This document shows, in pieces, positions 34,401 to 42,058 of a DNA stretch of 44,115 nucleotides. Each line of letters begins with the position of its first letter. The first letter of the stretch is position 1. This DNA is from Actinomycetes bacterium (GTDB lineage Bacteria; Actinomycetota; Acidimicrobiia; Acidimicrobiales; Palsa-688), in assembly GCA_021808665.1 (NCBI GenBank), contig JAKBBA010000028.1, positions 1 through 44,115 of the forward strand, written 5' to 3'. The notes below the pieces were generated by a model that was not told the DNA's origin, searched no databases, and saw only the letters and a list, made by a program, of their open reading frames with translations. A program made the translations under genes and the position numbers.

Positions 34401-35190
34401 CTTGAGCTTCGATCACCGCCGCACGGGCGAGCAGCTCGACGCGTCGAGCCGCCAGCGGGACGGCTTCACTCATCCTGCGCATCCTGCTTAGCTCGACCCG
34501 GGCGTCGCGCAAGAGTCCCTGGAGCCCCTTCACGCTCTCCTCGGCTTCGAGCACGGCCTTGCGCTTGGCCTCCCAGTCACGCGCCTTAACCCGCTGCTTT
34601 CGGGCCTGGTCCATCTTGTCCCGGTGAGCCTTGATAGCGACCGTAACGCGCTGGGTGTGGCCTCGATCCTTGTAGAGCCGGTCCGCGCGTTCGTCTAGAC
34701 GGCGGAGCACGCCTGTCAGCGAACCAGCCCCGAGGCTGGCCCCGAAGACCAGCCGGCCTATCTCGCCGTCCGCGTCGAGAAGCTCCTCCGATCCGCTGCG
34801 AAGGTCGTCGTGGCCGACGGAGAACAGCCTTAGGTAGAGCTCCCGGCTGACCCCGCCGAGGAAGCCTTCCAGCACCTGCGCGGGGAGCGTGGCACCCTTA
34901 CCGTCGCTGGTCGCTACCGCAGCGGCACCCTGTCGGACGAAGTCGAGCCTTCCCCTCCTCGACGACACCAGGGACGCCCCTACCTTCGGGACGCCGGACG
35001 GGTAGGCGTAGCCGTCCGAGCTCTTGGCGCTAACGCCGAAAAGCGCAGCAAGGAAAGCCCGGCGGGCAGTCGACTTTCCCGCCTCGTTCGGACCGTACAC
35101 GACGGTCAAGCCGCGCTGAGGTCTGGAAAGGTCGAGGGACGCACCCCTGTAATGTCCGTAGGCGACGAGGTCGAGGCGTTCGACTCGCAT
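31444..35190 (-). CDS. YhaN/SbcC-like AAA ATPase with C-terminal winged-helix-like tail
   Basis: A 1248-residue SMC-like ATPase: Walker A GPNEAGKST (33-41) near the N-terminus, long coiled-coil arms (about 180-1000), the LSDGARDQLYLALR signature and Walker B VFDDVLVNFDDD (about 1107-1117) with FTHHE following. Rad50/SbcC proteins carry a CxxC zinc hook between the arms; none is present, as in the YhaN subgroup. After the ATPase head a linker leads to about 62 residues (about 1188-1249) resembling a winged helix (VLRVLREASHPLSKAEIL, RSLVESGEV, RGARYHLG). The family opens and tethers DNA ends for the partner nuclease. The ATG at 35190 overlaps the sbcD-like stop (TGATG), giving coupled subunits. 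Confidence 0.88.
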   Translation of the reverse strand: MRVERLDLVAYGHYRGASLDLSRPQRGLTVVYGPNEAGKSTARRAFLAALFGVSAKSSDGYAYPSGVPKVGASLVSSRRGRLDFVRQGAAAVATSDGKGATLPAQVLEGFLGGVSRELYLRLFSVGHDDLRSGSEELLDADGEIGRLVFGASLGAGSLTGVLRRLDERADRLYKDRGHTQRVTVAIKAHRDKMDQARKQRVKARDWEAKRKAVLEAEESVKGLQGLLRDARVELSRMRRMSEAVPLAARRVELLARAAVIEAQGPVVSREWAGRAREAQERHDRAGRERDSVLRRKVALDGQISAVSVADEVMARAALIDGLVKGVDRYDKDRSDLADRRVQLDRAASQLSQLLEQLGLLSDDNRLVDEVQLANVEELAQRHAALNAGMAAAEEELGRLEEQIEALGLRLGEVDAPPDVTSLSRVEALAAPEMSREASLVATREAIRVLESDVHSRAGRLGLAGRSTAEIEAMVIPAAGDLSDEQGRRQELAARRAQLDQEQERLKVEMARVERLASDILAKRGVPDADLLRSARDRRDAGWRIARQAIETGRLDVDGAALWAQGVEFLAGYEEAVAEADAAADERFVHAADITSLESHRARLQELSEDMSVLSGRRDSLEAEAAAGDELWRGLWERAGVEAHEPARMIAWREEHQELLGLIRELAAKTAAYRSDTESVAAHLAAVRAAIVGTGNAPDPGGLQHLVAQARAIIADASAKTQTRRDVEAELGKARLTLPSRRNAVEAQRKALSGWETLWAEALAALGLPAMTQPPAALTAVHAYRALPGARREVRGFEARIAGLERDLANFAQRVKDAAAGIVDRPDAEPLEVVEGLRAMLAVAREATTRRETLVCSLVEVDEQLRQCDEELDEAHRNVSSLRSEAGLAADVELNGVVGRSLDLADVRGRLEALEGDLVAIGSGQALGEVLREVDALGMTADELAAASAALVDEVERHEVDLAHANVTLGQRRGELEAVTDERSAADLEQEAHQELASAVAHASDYARTAVAARMLRKVIADYADSHRGPMLARAGDVFCRLTEGAFSELVADVFGEKQKLLAKRRNGDLLTAGQLSDGARDQLYLALRIAGIEYQLGHLEETVPIVFDDVLVNFDDDRSAAALGVLAELGRQSQVVLFTHHETLVDTAAATLPEDQLGVVRLAARDHDSEELGNSGGYDQRAGSETDDASQAVLRVLREASHPLSKAEILSSGDIDESSWARAIRSLVESGEVRQDGQKRGARYHLGS

Positions 35191-36443
35191 CAAGCACCGC
35201 CGTCCAGTTCGGCGACTAGCAGCGACTCCACTTCGTCTAACAGCGCTGAAAGGTTGTCCTCGACGAGGATCTCCCCGCCGAGCTGCGCAACCTGGCCTGC
35301 ATCCGGCCCGAATCGGGATCGAAGCCTGCCTAGCAGCCCTGTTATCTCGGCTCGTAACTGTTGCGATGTGCCCGACCGAACGGCGTCCAAAGCCTCTCGG
35401 AGCGCCGAGAGGGCTTCGTCGGGCACTTCGCCGCTGCGCACGGCGGTGGGGCGAAGCTCGATACGCTCAAGCCACACGCGGTCGCTGCCGGCCGCCGCGT
35501 CGGCTCGCAGCTGAGCCTCGAAGCGGTCCGCGTCTCGCAACCAGTTCCGGCTGAGCGCCGGACCCGCGGCCAGCACCACCCTCACTGCGTGCAGTTCGGC
35601 TTCGTGGTCGGCTTGTAAGGCCTGCAGCCGGGACAGGACGGCTTCTAACGCGTCGTCGGGGGTGGCCGGCTCTTCGAGGTGGACTTCGACACGGTCCCAG
35701 CGCACGGCGTGCAAGTCGCGGTGCTCCACGCTGTGTATCCCCGAGTCGTCGTACTCGACCAGTGACGCCCCCATGGAGCCGCTCTCGCCTACGTCGCGGC
35801 CTTGTAGATTGCCGGGGAAGACTATGCGCACACCGTGTCTTTGGTAGGACTCGCGCTTGTGCACGTGCCCGAGCGCCCAGTACTGGTAACCCCGGTTGGC
35901 TAGTCCGTCGATCGTGCACGGGGCGTAAGGGTCGTGCCCAGGTCGCCCGTCTACGGAAGTGTGCAGAACGCCGACGTTGAGCAGTCCGGGGACGGGCTGC
36001 GGGTATCGCGCTGAGAGGTCTTCGCTCACAGCGCGGGTGGGATAGCTGCGACCGTGGAGGGCCACCCCCACGTCTTGGAGGGTGTGCGTTGCCGGCAGAT
36101 CGGAAGGGAACGCGTAAGTGTTGGCGGGCAACGCCAGGCGCTTGGTTATCTCGTTGGCGGCGTCGTGATTGCCGTACACGACGGCTACTGCTATCCCCGC
36201 CTCTTGGAGGGCGCGCAGCTGGCGCTGCAGGAACATGGCGGTGTGGTAGTCGTCTCGGTCACCGTCGTAGAGGTCACCGGCGATCACCACGAACGCCACC
36301 CCCTCGTCGATCGCCAGTCCGACGAGGCGCTCGAATGCGCGCCGGGTCGCTCCCCTCAACTGCTCGACGGGCGCGCCGTCGTAGCGGGCGAGACCGCGCA
36401 TCGGGCTGTCGAGGTGGATGTCAGCGCAGTGCACAAACTTCAA
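35190..36443 (-). CDS. SbcD/YhaO-like metallophosphoesterase (DNA exonuclease subunit)
   Basis: A 417-residue calcineurin-like phosphoesterase with the Mre11/SbcD metal motifs in order: CADIHLD (6-12), AGDLYDGD (55-62), YGNHD (90-94), GVLHTS and ALGHVHKRE. With the ATPase encoded by the next gene it would form a DNA-end-processing nuclease. The TTG at 36443 (LKFVHCADIHLD) gives the normal family N-terminus and lies 11 bases behind a perfect AGGAGG; GTGs at 36455 and 36452 overlap or abut the Shine-Dalgarno and are less likely. The stop overlaps the ATPase start by one base. Confidence 0.9.
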   Translation of the reverse strand: MKFVHCADIHLDSPMRGLARYDGAPVEQLRGATRRAFERLVGLAIDEGVAFVVIAGDLYDGDRDDYHTAMFLQRQLRALQEAGIAVAVVYGNHDAANEITKRLALPANTYAFPSDLPATHTLQDVGVALHGRSYPTRAVSEDLSARYPQPVPGLLNVGVLHTSVDGRPGHDPYAPCTIDGLANRGYQYWALGHVHKRESYQRHGVRIVFPGNLQGRDVGESGSMGASLVEYDDSGIHSVEHRDLHAVRWDRVEVHLEEPATPDDALEAVLSRLQALQADHEAELHAVRVVLAAGPALSRNWLRDADRFEAQLRADAAAGSDRVWLERIELRPTAVRSGEVPDEALSALREALDAVRSGTSQQLRAEITGLLGRLRSRFGPDAGQVAQLGGEILVEDNLSALLDEVESLLVAELDGGA

Positions 36444-36524
36444 AGTGCCCACCACCTCCTAACAACAGAAATAAAAGAAATAACACGTTAGTATACAACT
36501 GACGCTGTGACGCGACTCTGGCTT
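36444..36524 (-). promoter_or_regulatory. A/T-rich promoter region and strong ribosome-binding site of the sbcD-like gene
   Basis: The gap between the recD stop and the sbcD-like start is strikingly A/T-rich (about 36460-36500) in a very GC-rich setting. It holds AGGAGG at 36460-36455 and a -10-like TATACT (36495-36490, minus strand). No good -35 is seen. It separates the recCBD operon from the sbcD/sbcC pair and suggests independent transcription. Confidence 0.4.
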
Positions 36525-38519
36525 TCACCGGATGCTATCCGTAGGCTGCGACCTCCAGAGGCGCTCGCCCAGGCCGCTCGACCGTGCGACAGGGGTCGAC
36601 ACGGCGCGGCGAAGGGACTCCTCTGAGGCTAAGACCGTCACCCGCCTCGTAGCACGGGTGACCGCAGTGTAAAGCAGCTCGTTGGTGAGGGCTCTAGAAG
36701 TCGCGTCGGGCAGGCTGACGACGACGTGGGCGAACTCTGATCCCTGGCTTTTGTGGATGGTCGTAGCCCACCAAGTTTCGACCGACGCCAGCTGGGAAGG
36801 AGCGACAAGGCGAATCCCGGCGCTGCCAGCTAACGCCACGCTCGGCGCGGAACGCTCCCCGCCCCCGGAGCGTGAGATCACGACGCCCGTGTCACCATTG
36901 AAAACACCGGCGAGGTAGTCGTTAGCCGTGACTATCACCGGCCGTCCCACATACCATCCAGGCGCGCCGTGCGACCAGCCGGCAGGTGACCGGCCCGACT
37001 GGGCGGCGAGGACGGCTTCGATTGTTTCTCCCCACGACAACGACCCGAAGACCCCGAAGCGTGTGGCGCAGAGGACTTTCACCTCGACGCAGGCCCGCAG
37101 AGCGTTCGACGCGTCACCAGCACGGGCGGCTGCTACTACCGTCCCCGCCGCCGCTGTCACCTCCGCTCGCAGCGCGGCCACCGCAGCGGCGTCACCGGGG
37201 TCCACCCACGTAACCTCGACGGCGGAGGGGTCACGTAGCACGTCAATCGACCTGTCCGCGTCGCGGGCTTTGACGGCGTCGGCGAAAGCTGAGATCGCCG
37301 ACTCGGCAGCAAAACGGTGCACCCTGTCCAACACGACGATCCTCGCGCTGAGAGGGCCGCTCGGCGTGGCGTCCCCGCGGGCGGCCGGCCCGACGACGTC
37401 GCCTAGGACAGCGCCAGCTTCGACGCTAGCCAGTTGGTAGGGGTCACCGACGAGGACCAGGCGGGTCCGCTCTCCCAGCGCGTCGACCAGGCGGGCCATG
37501 AGCGCCAGGTCGACCATCGACGTCTCGTCGACGACTACGAGTTGGTAAGGCAGCGGGATCGTCGCGTCGTGGCGGAACTTGACCCCGTCTACGTGGCCGA
37601 GCAGCCTGTGCACGGTCCGCGCTTCGACGGCCAGGAGGGTGGCCGCTACAGGTTCGGGGGCGGCGGTCCCTTCCACCGCGGCGCGGACCGCTTCGGTCAT
37701 CCGGCTGGCAGCTTTTCCTGTAGGAGCCGCCAGCGCGACCCGAGCCGGGAGCCCTGTGTCGTAGCTGGACTGGACTGCTGCGGCGAGGAGGCGAGCGACG
37801 GTGTGGGTCTTGCCCGTGCCGGGACCTCCGGCGAGGAACGTGACCCGTCCCAAAAGGGCTCTCCTGGCGCCTTCGCGCTGCATGTCGGTTTCGCCGTCGA
37901 GGCGTTGGCCGAAGTATCGGTCCAAGGCGGATTCGACAGCGGCGGTGTCGTCGAGGCAGCACTCGGCGGCTCGGGTTTCGCCGGCGGGAATGGCGCCGGC
38001 TGCGGCTGCGGTGAGGAAATCCCCGACGCGCCGCTCGTAACGCCAGTAGCGCTCCAGGTAGACGCGACGGCCGTCGAAGACGAGCGGGGCTAGCTCCGCC
38101 CGGCTCCCAGAGTCCATCCGTTCGCCGCTGAGCGGGTCGTGGCGTGCCACCGCCCGGCTGCCTTCGAGGCTTTCGGCCCACCGGGACGGTTCCGGCCAAA
38201 CAAGGCGGTCCGCCCACCCCGGCGGCGCCGACCCGGCGGCGACGGTGGCGATCCCTGCGATCCACGATGGGGGGCCGTCGGGTGAGACTTCGACGTCGAC
38301 GGTCTCCGCGACGCTGTGAAGGTCGACGCAGGTGTGGCCGTGACGCAGGGCTCGCACGCACAATGCGGCGGCCAGCGCTACGTCGCGCGTGACGCCCTCC
38401 GACGTGCGGGCGATCGCGGCGGCCACGTGAAAGTCGGCTTCGCTGAAGACCCCCGCCGCCAAGAAAGGCCATAAAGCGCGTACGGAGCCGGGCAGGGCCG
38501 GCCGCCGGGCGGCGCTCAT
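36525..38519 (-). CDS. recD: Exodeoxyribonuclease V subunit alpha, RecD
   Basis: A 664-residue SF1B helicase: Walker A FLAGGPGTGKT (228-238), VVDETSMVDLALMARL (Walker B), LVLVGDPYQLASVEAGAVLGD, a UvrD-like C-domain with TTIHKSQGSEF and YTAVTRAT. RecD is the 5'-3' motor of RecBCD. The length is close to E. coli RecD (608). The ATG at 38519 overlaps the recB stop as ATGA; the frame is open upstream only as a shadow of recB. It is the last gene of recC-recB-recD. Confidence 0.93.
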   Translation of the reverse strand: MSAARRPALPGSVRALWPFLAAGVFSEADFHVAAAIARTSEGVTRDVALAAALCVRALRHGHTCVDLHSVAETVDVEVSPDGPPSWIAGIATVAAGSAPPGWADRLVWPEPSRWAESLEGSRAVARHDPLSGERMDSGSRAELAPLVFDGRRVYLERYWRYERRVGDFLTAAAAGAIPAGETRAAECCLDDTAAVESALDRYFGQRLDGETDMQREGARRALLGRVTFLAGGPGTGKTHTVARLLAAAVQSSYDTGLPARVALAAPTGKAASRMTEAVRAAVEGTAAPEPVAATLLAVEARTVHRLLGHVDGVKFRHDATIPLPYQLVVVDETSMVDLALMARLVDALGERTRLVLVGDPYQLASVEAGAVLGDVVGPAARGDATPSGPLSARIVVLDRVHRFAAESAISAFADAVKARDADRSIDVLRDPSAVEVTWVDPGDAAAVAALRAEVTAAAGTVVAAARAGDASNALRACVEVKVLCATRFGVFGSLSWGETIEAVLAAQSGRSPAGWSHGAPGWYVGRPVIVTANDYLAGVFNGDTGVVISRSGGGERSAPSVALAGSAGIRLVAPSQLASVETWWATTIHKSQGSEFAHVVVSLPDATSRALTNELLYTAVTRATRRVTVLASEESLRRAVSTPVARSSGLGERLWRSQPTDSIR

Positions 38520-41500
38520 TGCGATACCCCCGACGTCGGGCTGGCCCCGTCGAGCAGGTCCGACAGGGCTACGACGAGACTTGGAGGGGGACACCAGTCG
38601 AACAGCCCGTTGGGCACGCCGTTCGTGACAGGCGTCCCGGCGCCTTGCATGCCCCGAACGAACAGGTAGGCGATACCCCCTAGATGCACGCACGGGTCGT
38701 ACCCGCCGACACGCCAGCGCAGGTAGCGGTGCAAGGCGACCGAATACAGCAAGCCTTGGAGGGGATAGTCGTGGGCTCGCATAGCCAACCCGAGACGGTC
38801 GGGGGTGAAATCCCCTGGAAGCGCCGAGCGCTCTGGCGGCGCGAGCCGGTTCGTTTTGTAGTCGCACACAACGAAACGGTCCGCCCCTCGCTGCCCGCTG
38901 ATGCGAGCCACAAGGTCGATCGACCCTGTGAGATGCCCGGCCAGGACCGTCGATCGGGGTGACCGCCCCAGGGCGACGGCCCAGCCTCGCAGCGGGTCGT
39001 CTGCGCTTAGATGGTCGGCGATGAGCCGGCCGACGGCGGAGTCGGTGGTTCTCCCGCCGGCGCCTGCGAGGGTCAAGTCGAAGGTCATCTCGTTGATCCT
39101 GTCGGCCTGGCCGAGCCGGCTGAGTGAGATCCCGTCGAATGTCGGACCGAGCGGCGTGGACAGGAACGCTACAAGCCCTTCGACGAGAACGGCCGGCTTG
39201 ACGTCGACGGTCGCCCACCTGATCCGCTCGGAGACAACGCCTTCGACCTCCGCTGCTAGGTCCGCCGACGCGAAGTCGACCCGTTCGAGGATCTCATGGA
39301 CAAGCGTACCGAACGCTGCGCTGCCCGCCGCTTCCCCGAGCAGGAGAGGCGTCTCCGGCGCCGCCGGCGCATCCGGCCCGGCCGAGGACGATCCGGCGGT
39401 AGGCGTTCCGGCTGGGGTTAGTCCGGCGGGGACGGCGCCCACAGTCCGGTCTTGGTCTTCGAAGCCTTCGTCGTAGCCGCCGGTGCCGTCGACGAATGAC
39501 ACGTCGAAGTCGGAGGAGCCCGGGGCGGCGCTGCCGGCGTGCAAAGCTCCCGAGCGTGCCGCTGTGATCGCCGTGAAAGACCACCGTCTCGCCTCGCGGT
39601 CGACGCTGCGTCCAAGTTCCGAGACGCTCATCGGGGCCTGGGCGAACGTTGCGGCTTTCGACCACGGCCTTTGCGCTCCGACGGGCCGGTCCACCGACAC
39701 GACCTCGACGCAGCCGTCGCTGCGCTCGGCGAGAGGAGCTAACTTCGCAGCGGTGGCCTCGCCGAGGGGGACTCCTGACGGGTCGCCGAACACTGATGGG
39801 TTGATCGCCGAGTCGCCGTCACGGGCGAACAGCACACGTCCCAGGCTGGTCGAGCCGGCCTTGGCGACAGGAAGCCACCAAAGAGCCGTGTGGTGGCGGG
39901 CGCGGGTGACAGCTACGTAGAACAGCCGGAGGTTCGCGCCGAGCGCTTCCCTCTCGGCCATTTGGCGTCGTCGCTGGGCCTCTTCGTCGCTTCCCCACTT
40001 GACGTGTGCTGCGACGTCGATCACCCGCTTTGAAGCAGTGTCGTCCCACCACACGTGCGTGGCGTTCTTGGTGGCGCCGGGCTTCCACAGCGTCGGGCAG
40101 CACACCACGGGGAATTCGAGTCCTTTCGCCACGAATACTGTCATGATCTGAACGGCGTCGGAGTCGGATTCCACTCTTCGGGCGGCCAGGTCGGTTTCGA
40201 TGTCCCCGGTGGCGTCGCCAGCGTCGAGAGACTCGAAAGCGTCCAGGAGCGCGCCGGGAGTCGTTCGGGCTCCGCCAGCGTGGACGAGGAGCTCGCCGAC
40301 GTGGTCGAGGTCTGTCATGTCCCGCTCGCCGTCCGAGCGCGCGAGGACCCTTTCGGTTACGCCGGTGTCGTATCGGACGCGCCCGACGAAAGCCGCCGGG
40401 CCGTGCGCGGCGAGGTACTCTCCCCAGCCGTGCAGCTGTTCCTGCAAGGCGGCTAGCTCGGAGTCCCCGGCGGCGCCGAGGTGGCCGGCGTCCCAGCCTG
40501 TGAACCAGCTCAAAGCGAAAGCCCTCGCCCGGCTCGGGTCGGACGGCCGGGCGACGGCGGAGAGGAGGAGATGCCATTGGGCTGCCGCCGGGGAGCTAAG
40601 CACGTTCTCGCCTCGAGCCACGACTGCCGGTATTCCCAATTTGCGCAGGGCGTCTCTAGCTTGGGGAGCTTCCCCGTTTTTCGTCACGAGGACCGCCACG
40701 TCGCCCGGCTGGAGGCTCCGCCGGCCGTCCCGGCCGTCGGGGTGAGGGATGCTCATGGTTTCGAGCAGGTCTCTTACATGGCAGGCCATGTCCGATAGAA
40801 CAGCCCGGGTGCCGGGACCGTCGAGGGCGACGCCAGGCGACCGTTTCTGCCGTGGCACGCCAGGGCCGTCCATGAGCCTGACCGACAGCGCCGGCAGCGA
40901 TCCGCCGGCGGCTGTTGGGTACGCAGAGGCCGTCGCCTCGGCTGGTGTCACCGCCTGGAAGCCGATCCTCTCGTCGCCGAAGGTCACCCCCGACAGCAGC
41001 AGTTCCGTCGCTCGCAGAGCCCGGCCGTCGGAACGCCAGTTGACCGAAAGTTTCGTTCGGGTCATCCTCTCGTCGTGCACCGCCTGCAGGTAGGTGTGCA
41101 CGTTCGCCCCGCGGAACGCGTAGATCGCCTGCTTGGGGTCGCCGACGACGACGAGGTCGGTCGGCGGTTCGCCGACCCCGGCTTGCACGCCGAAGACGGC
41201 GTCGAAGATCGACCATTGCAGCGGGTCGGTGTCTTGGAACTCGTCGATTAGAGCAACGCGGTAGCGGCTTCTTAGCAAGTGGCGCACAGCCCCGGCTGTG
41301 TCGCCGTGGACTGCGTCGCGCAGGCGGACCAGCAGGTCCCCGTAGCTTAAGGTTCCCGCCTGGCGTCTCCTGGTGTCCACCTCGACGGTCACGGCGTCGA
41401 CGAGACGGCGAGCGATGGCCGCCTCAGGGTGCGGGTCGGCCAGGTCGGGGACTAGCAGGGCCGCCGGGTTGTCCAGGACGGTCTGCACAGTCGCGCAAAG

Positions 41501-42058
41501 CGCTTCCAGCCCGGGGGGCTCCCCGGCGGGTTGCGGTCCTCTGAGGGCTTCCGCTACGAGGATGTCGGCGGCCACCTGACGGACGGCCCTGCCGGCGTCG
41601 TCGGCGAGCACCGCGTCTGGGTCCGCCGGCACCGACAGGCCGAGGGTTGCTGTCACCTGCTGGGCGAAGCCGTGGATGGTGGTTATTGTCGCCGAGTCGA
41701 ACTGGGTGACGGCACGCCTGACCCGTTCAAGGCGGACGTCGCGGTCGGTGCTGCGCAGAGCGGCCAGTAGGGGGTCGTCGGGTTCCTGGGGAGCTGAAAG
41801 CGCCGACGAGAACTCGACGAGGCGCCGGCGGACCCGGTCTTTGAGCTCGGCCGCTGCGGCGCGGGTGAAGGTGACGACCAGGAGCGCCCCGACGGGCACG
41901 TCTCGCTCGGCCACGTACCTGGCGGCGAGGGTCGCGAGAGCGAACGTCTTTCCCGTCCCGGCGCTGGCCTCGACCGCCAGGCGGCCGGCAGGTAGCGGTC
42001 CGGTCTGGTCGAACATACCGCCATCAGGGTGGGGAAGGGGGCCCCCAGCGGTGGTCAT
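38516..42058 (-). CDS. recB: Exodeoxyribonuclease V subunit beta, RecB
   Basis: A 1180-residue protein joining a UvrD-type 3'-5' helicase to a PD-(D/E)XK nuclease. Seen: EASAGTGKT (30-38), LVVTFTRAAAAEL, RVALIDEFQDTDPLQW, VVVGDPKQAIYAFRGA, LSVNWRSD, VFVAKGLEFPVV, LFYVAVTRAR, and near the C-terminus DLVARIS...VVCDYKTN with Asp1048, Asp1066 and Lys1068 as the nuclease metal/catalytic residues. The size equals E. coli RecB. The ATG at 42058 overlaps the recC stop as ATGA. Together with RecC and RecD it processes double-strand breaks. Confidence 0.94.
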   Translation of the reverse strand: MTTAGGPLPHPDGGMFDQTGPLPAGRLAVEASAGTGKTFALATLAARYVAERDVPVGALLVVTFTRAAAAELKDRVRRRLVEFSSALSAPQEPDDPLLAALRSTDRDVRLERVRRAVTQFDSATITTIHGFAQQVTATLGLSVPADPDAVLADDAGRAVRQVAADILVAEALRGPQPAGEPPGLEALCATVQTVLDNPAALLVPDLADPHPEAAIARRLVDAVTVEVDTRRRQAGTLSYGDLLVRLRDAVHGDTAGAVRHLLRSRYRVALIDEFQDTDPLQWSIFDAVFGVQAGVGEPPTDLVVVGDPKQAIYAFRGANVHTYLQAVHDERMTRTKLSVNWRSDGRALRATELLLSGVTFGDERIGFQAVTPAEATASAYPTAAGGSLPALSVRLMDGPGVPRQKRSPGVALDGPGTRAVLSDMACHVRDLLETMSIPHPDGRDGRRSLQPGDVAVLVTKNGEAPQARDALRKLGIPAVVARGENVLSSPAAAQWHLLLSAVARPSDPSRARAFALSWFTGWDAGHLGAAGDSELAALQEQLHGWGEYLAAHGPAAFVGRVRYDTGVTERVLARSDGERDMTDLDHVGELLVHAGGARTTPGALLDAFESLDAGDATGDIETDLAARRVESDSDAVQIMTVFVAKGLEFPVVCCPTLWKPGATKNATHVWWDDTASKRVIDVAAHVKWGSDEEAQRRRQMAEREALGANLRLFYVAVTRARHHTALWWLPVAKAGSTSLGRVLFARDGDSAINPSVFGDPSGVPLGEATAAKLAPLAERSDGCVEVVSVDRPVGAQRPWSKAATFAQAPMSVSELGRSVDREARRWSFTAITAARSGALHAGSAAPGSSDFDVSFVDGTGGYDEGFEDQDRTVGAVPAGLTPAGTPTAGSSSAGPDAPAAPETPLLLGEAAGSAAFGTLVHEILERVDFASADLAAEVEGVVSERIRWATVDVKPAVLVEGLVAFLSTPLGPTFDGISLSRLGQADRINEMTFDLTLAGAGGRTTDSAVGRLIADHLSADDPLRGWAVALGRSPRSTVLAGHLTGSIDLVARISGQRGADRFVVCDYKTNRLAPPERSALPGDFTPDRLGLAMRAHDYPLQGLLYSVALHRYLRWRVGGYDPCVHLGGIAYLFVRGMQGAGTPVTNGVPNGLFDWCPPPSLVVALSDLLDGASPTSGVSQ

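Noticed and set aside
37434..38093. Plus-strand open frame of 219 codons opposite recD
   Set aside because: It is fully antisense to the RecD ATPase domain; a shadow of GC-rich codon structure.
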